A stretch of 64,000 bases of DNA from Bog-473 sp963756025 (lineage in GTDB: Bacteria > Actinomycetota > Acidimicrobiia > Acidimicrobiales > RAAP-2). A model generated the notes under the pieces. It ran no database searches and was not told the DNA's origin. It saw only the letters and a program-made list of their open reading frames with translations. Of this stretch, positions 62,873-64,000 are shown piece after piece. The position numbers and the translations under genes are program-made. Position 1 is the stretch's first letter. The number at the start of each line of letters is the position of its first letter. The stretch spans positions 310,001-374,000 of the forward strand of contig CAVWMF010000005.1 of assembly GCA_963756025.1 (NCBI GenBank). Reading direction: 5' to 3'.

Positions 62873-64000
62873 GTGTTCGAACGCTTCACCGACCGGGCAC
62901 GGAGGGTGTTGGTGTTGGCTCAGGAGGAAGCACGTCTCCTGAACCACAGCTTTATCGGTACCGAGCACATTCTGCTCGGTCTTATTCACGAGGGCGAAGG
63001 CGTAGCTGCCAAGGCTCTCGAGTCGCTTGGGATCTCACTCGAGGCCGTGCGTGAAAAGGTCGAGGAGACCATCGGGATGGCCGGTACGGCGCCCAGCGGG
63101 TCCCCTCCGTTCACCCCACGGGCCAAGAAGGTCTTGGAGCTCTCGCTCCGCGAAGCTCTGCAGCTGGGTCACAGCTACATCGGGACCGAGCACATGCTGC
63201 TCGGTCTGGTGCGCGAGGGCGAAGGCGTCGCCGCAACGGTCTTGGTCAGCCTGGGCGCTGATCTGGGACGGGTGCGCCAGCAGGTCATCCAGCTCATGTC
63301 CGGCAATCAGGGCAAGGAGTCGGTCGGCGCCAGCACAGGGCGCCACGTCGGGCGAGAACCCTTCGGGTTCGCCGGTGCTCGACCAGTTCGGTCGCAACCT
63401 GACGCAGCTGGCGCGCGACGGCAAGCTCGACCCCGTCATCGGACGCGAGAAGGAAATCGAGCGGGTCATGCAGGTCCTCTCGCGGCGCACCAAGAACAAT
63501 CCGGTGTTGATCGGCGAGCCCGGCGTGGGCAAGACGGCGATCGTCGAAGGTCTGGCGCAGCGCATCGTGGCCAACGAGGTCCCCGAGACTCTGACCGGAA
63601 AGCAGCTCTACACGCTCGATCTCGGCGCACTGGTGGCCGGCAGTCGTTACCGCGGTGACTTCGAGGAGCGCTTGAAGAAGGTGCTCAAGGAGATCCGCAC
63701 CCGCGGTGACATCGTGCTGTTCATCGACGAGATCCACACGTTGGTCGGTGCCGGCGCGGCCGAAGGCGCCATCGATGCGGCTTCGATCTTGAAGCCGATG
63801 CTGGCACGCGGCGAGTTGCAGACCGTCGGCGCCACCACCATCGACGAGTACCGCAAGCACCTCGAGAAGGATGCCGCCCTCGAGCGTCGTTTCCAGCCGG
63901 TCAAGGTGGAGCAGCCCTCAGTGGCGCTGACCATCGACATCTTGAAGGGCCTGCGCGACCGTTACGAGTCGCACCACGCCGTGAGCATCACCGATCAGGC
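62873..64000 (+). CDS. clpC: ATP-dependent Clp protease ATPase ClpC, cut by window end, one apparent +1 base
   Basis: AAA+ unfoldase partner of ClpP. GTG 62873 gives the classic start FERFTDRARRVLVLAQEEAR with two N-repeats (NHSFIGTEHILLGLIHEGEG and GHSYIGTEHMLLGLVREGEG). An extra base at 63330-63350 shifts the frame; corrected, it runs on through LDQFGRNLTQLARDGKLDPV and the first Walker A GEPGVGKTAIVEG, Walker B IVLFIDEIH. Only the D1 part is in the window. The purine-rich GAGAGAGAGG before the GTG is a good ribosome site. No CtsR box was seen. Confidence 0.92.

Overview
The window is GC-rich, gene-dense bacterial chromosome, with many ATGA/GTGA four-base gene overlaps and frequent GTG/TTG starts. 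The gene set points to an actinobacterium: a SigR/RsrA-type sigma/anti-sigma pair, a DUF2342 metalloprotease next to tilS-hpt-fol, a panC-panD-nadB-nadC-coaX-lysS-clpC series, DNA topoisomerase I without zinc fingers and with a Lys/Ala tail, ClpC, and a DUF6458 protein. Surface proteins with SDGG-type 42-residue repeats and a K+-independent proton-pumping pyrophosphatase suggest the class Acidimicrobiia; that placement is inference. No rRNA, phage, insertion sequence or CRISPR array was seen.

Layout. 1-15.5 kb is housekeeping: NAD synthetase (cut by the window edge), a primary-like sigma factor, a HAD hydrolase, two TrkA-type K+ regulatory proteins divergent from an APC permease, membrane pyrophosphatase, topoisomerase I, thymidylate kinase and DNA polymerase III delta'. 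15.5-27 kb is accessory. It holds a minus-strand set for surface glycan or secondary metabolism (TylF-like methyltransferase, WbsX-like protein, SAM methyltransferase), a TetR/MFS efflux pair with a visible operator, a membrane carrier, a decayed YhgE/DUF3533-like gene, a GT2-methyltransferase fusion and a GT-C-like membrane protein. 27-33 kb has tRNA-Thr(CGT), a decayed tRNA-like relic, small envelope proteins, an SGNH hydrolase, and a peptidoglycan cassette. In that cassette MurD2 and MurL would make the D-Glu residue by the L-Glu ligation/epimerisation route, next to the editing hydrolase PgeF. 33-43 kb carries two secreted Ig-like repeat proteins around a Fur/Znu metal-uptake operon with a palindromic operator, then an orphan DNA methyltransferase with a ribbon-helix-helix partner.

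43-64 kb is the actinobacterial core: SigR-like/RsrA-like, DUF2342 protease, a TilS-Hpt fusion, folE, folP, folB and folK. The folate set is interrupted by a MarR/GT39-like pair and by an AAA ATPase with a truncated dehydrogenase. Then follow DUF2520, panC, panD, nadB, nadC, coaX and lysS (CoA, NAD and lysyl-tRNA synthesis), a secreted Lys/Ala-rich peptide, a polyprenyl diphosphate synthase, and clpC (cut by the window end).

Seven otherwise normal genes carry nine single-base apparent insertions, all of the same sign (+1). This looks like a systematic base-level error more than gene decay, and the affected genes are annotated across the shift. The YhgE-like relic is different: its frame changes go both ways and both ends are missing, so it looks truly dead.
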